A DNA stretch of 21,888 nt from Condylostoma magnum. Taxonomy: Eukaryota; Ciliophora; Heterotrichea; Heterotrichida; Condylostomatidae. The stretch spans positions 1 through 21,888 of the forward strand of contig CAKKTI010000371.1 in NCBI GenBank assembly GCA_920105805.1, read 5' to 3'. The notes beneath the pieces were generated by a model. It ran no database searches, was not told where the DNA came from, and saw only the letters and a program-made list of their open reading frames with translations. Shown in pieces: positions 20,941 through 21,888 of the stretch; positions within the stretch are counted from its first letter, which is position 1; every line of letters begins with the position of its first letter. The position numbers and the translations under genes are program-made.

Positions 20941-21071
20941 GCTTTAAGAAACATAATAAGATTACGTCTTTATATACTAAGCTTTATATATATCTAATTT
21001 TCTACTAAATAGGAAATGACTTTTGTAATCATATAGAAAATAGGGTTATTTCTAATAATTATTCTTACAAT

Positions 21072-21722
21072 ATGCAAAAATTCAGTCCAAAGCTAGTAGG
21101 GCTTACTTAATTTAAAGACATTTACTAGCCAGATTAAGATACTTTCTTAATGATTGATGCTTTATAAGAGTAAACATAATTTTTAGCGAGCTAAAATCCC
21201 ATTATTGCTTTAGAAATTGGATCAGGCAATGGGGCAATTATAACGTCCTTAAAAGCATTTTTACCAAACACAATATGCTTAGCAATTGATATAAACCTTT
21301 AGGCCTGCTAAGCAACTAAATACACCTCAGTTTAAAATGATTCAAATGTTGAATGCATCACTATGAGTGTATTTTAACCTGTTAATTTTATAGGTAAAAT
21401 AGATCTAATAGTATGTAATCCTCCTTACGTTGTTACTGATAGCAACGAGTACTAAGATGCGTAAGTAGGTAAAGGAATCGATTGTAGCTATGCAGGAGGG
21501 TAGGATGGAAGGGAGTATTTAGATGTTATTTTGCCGATTGTGAGAAGCTGACTAAGCGACAATGGCATTTTTTATCTTTTAACAGAACAATAAAACGGAG
21601 AATTCCCCGGAGAAATAATAAGAGAAATAAGACAAGGAGGAGAAGGGCTAAGAATTCATAAAATATTAAAAAGTGATATGTAGTAAAATTGTTTTATGAT
21701 ATGCATAAGAAGCAGCATTTAA
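21072..21722 (+). CDS. eRF1 glutamine methyltransferase catalytic subunit (Mtq2/HemK2/N6AMT1-like)
   Basis: A 216-residue class I SAM-dependent methyltransferase. YQPDQDTFLMIDAL matches the family's Y-x-P-x-x-D-T-x-L-x-x-x-A start; EIGSGNG (48-54) is the SAM-binding loop; NPPY (116-119) is the catalytic motif for amide-nitrogen methylation; YAGGQDGREYLD follows, as in HemK2. With Trm112 as partner, family members methylate the Gln of the GGQ loop in release factor eRF1, and some also act on histone H4. Length fits the roughly 214-residue human protein. The stop is uncertain: a TAG TAA pair at 21681-21686 lies only 10 codons before the TAA at 21720. Ending there would give 203 residues but remove the final strand (NCFMICIRSS), so the longer form is preferred. 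Confidence 0.9.
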
Positions 21723-21793
21723 GTATCATAAGCGAGGGTAATCTATTTAATAATAGCCTAAAATCTATTACTATAAATTATATTACTATTAAA

Positions 21794-21888
21794 ATGACTT
21801 TTCTTATACCTAGATACGACGAGCTAATAAACTAAATAATAAGACCACCAAGAGAAGAATACGAACTAGATGAGCTAGGCCCTAGAAC
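21794..21888 (+). CDS. Alpha/beta hydrolase-like protein, first 31 residues
   Basis: Only the N-terminus is in the window. After MTFLIPRYDELINQ comes IIRPPREEYELDELGP, which resembles the conserved start of protist serine-hydrolase proteins of the alpha/beta fold (S9/S33-like), where an I-R-P-P-R-x-x-Y block precedes the domain. The catalytic triad would lie beyond the edge. The A-rich start context (TTAAAATG) matches other genes here, and a 71-bp spacer separates it from the methyltransferase. Confidence 0.55.

Larger units (their letters stand above)
20744..21071. promoter_or_regulatory. Divergent 328-bp intergenic region
   Basis: The longest gap in the window, between the start of the large membrane-protein gene and the start of the eRF1 methyltransferase gene. 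It should hold both promoters. It contains a 16-bp perfect palindrome at 20862-20877 and an inverted pair of ATGCAAAT octamers. All three forward frames read through without obligatory stops, but none stands out as coding; a short gene starting at ATG 20756 cannot be ruled out. Confidence 0.4.

Noticed and set aside
20756-21030. Possible small gene starting at ATG 20756
   Set aside because: All three frames look equally open because no codon is an obligatory stop here; nothing favours one frame.
1-21888. Search for tRNA, rRNA, CRISPR, transposons, virus-like elements and telomeric repeats
   Set aside because: No cloverleaf, repeat array, transposase, reverse transcriptase, capsid gene or C4A2/C4A4-type repeat was recognised.

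Overview
The window looks like macronuclear DNA of a ciliate with a Condylostoma-type genetic code. It is AT-rich, eukaryotic in content and very compact: 17 genes, two cut by the window ends, in 21.9 kb. Read with the standard code the genes shatter. Read with TAA/TAG as Gln and TGA as Trp they give long proteins with conserved residues at the reassigned codons, for example the HPW tryptophan of a CDPK and the Trp residues of TLDc and carbonic anhydrase domains. The genes nevertheless appear to end at TAA or TAG, since convergent neighbours leave no room to read further. All three stop codons are therefore sense codons internally, and the same triplets end genes (NCBI table 28 style). A karyorelict code, with TGA as the only stop, does not fit. 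One 17-nt intron supports a heterotrich-like ciliate. The species cannot be fixed from sequence alone.

Layout. 1-2034, minus strand: cytosolic carboxypeptidase (5' part only), mitochondrial ATP synthase delta subunit, and a PG-rich-repeat (STPGR) protein. 2052-7081, plus: a large IQ-motif protein, a TLDc protein and a 7TM protein related to GPR107/TMEM87/TMEM145. 7106-8339: a divergent pair, a small membrane protein and a basic 191-residue protein. 8347-12250, minus: two coiled-coil proteins. 12385-13851, plus: a CDPK. 13854-15579, minus: a type I membrane-like protein and a beta-rich protein 4 bp apart. 15587-16375, plus: a secreted carbonic-anhydrase-like protein lacking two zinc ligands. 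16419-20743, minus: a roughly 1,435-residue polytopic membrane protein with the 17-nt intron. 21072-21722, plus: an Mtq2/HemK2-type eRF1 glutamine methyltransferase. 21794 to the end: start of an alpha/beta hydrolase.

Genes are packed with gaps of 2-24 bp in many places. Two divergent pairs have start codons only 7 bp apart in an almost identical 13-bp junction. In every complete gene but one, in-frame TAA/TAG/TGA is absent from at least the last 21 codons, which matches position-dependent termination.

Several products suit a ciliated cell (carboxypeptidase acting on tubulin, PG-rich repeat protein, IQ and coiled-coil proteins, CDPK), but no single pathway links the block. No mobile element, CRISPR array, rRNA or tRNA was seen, and no old virus copy.
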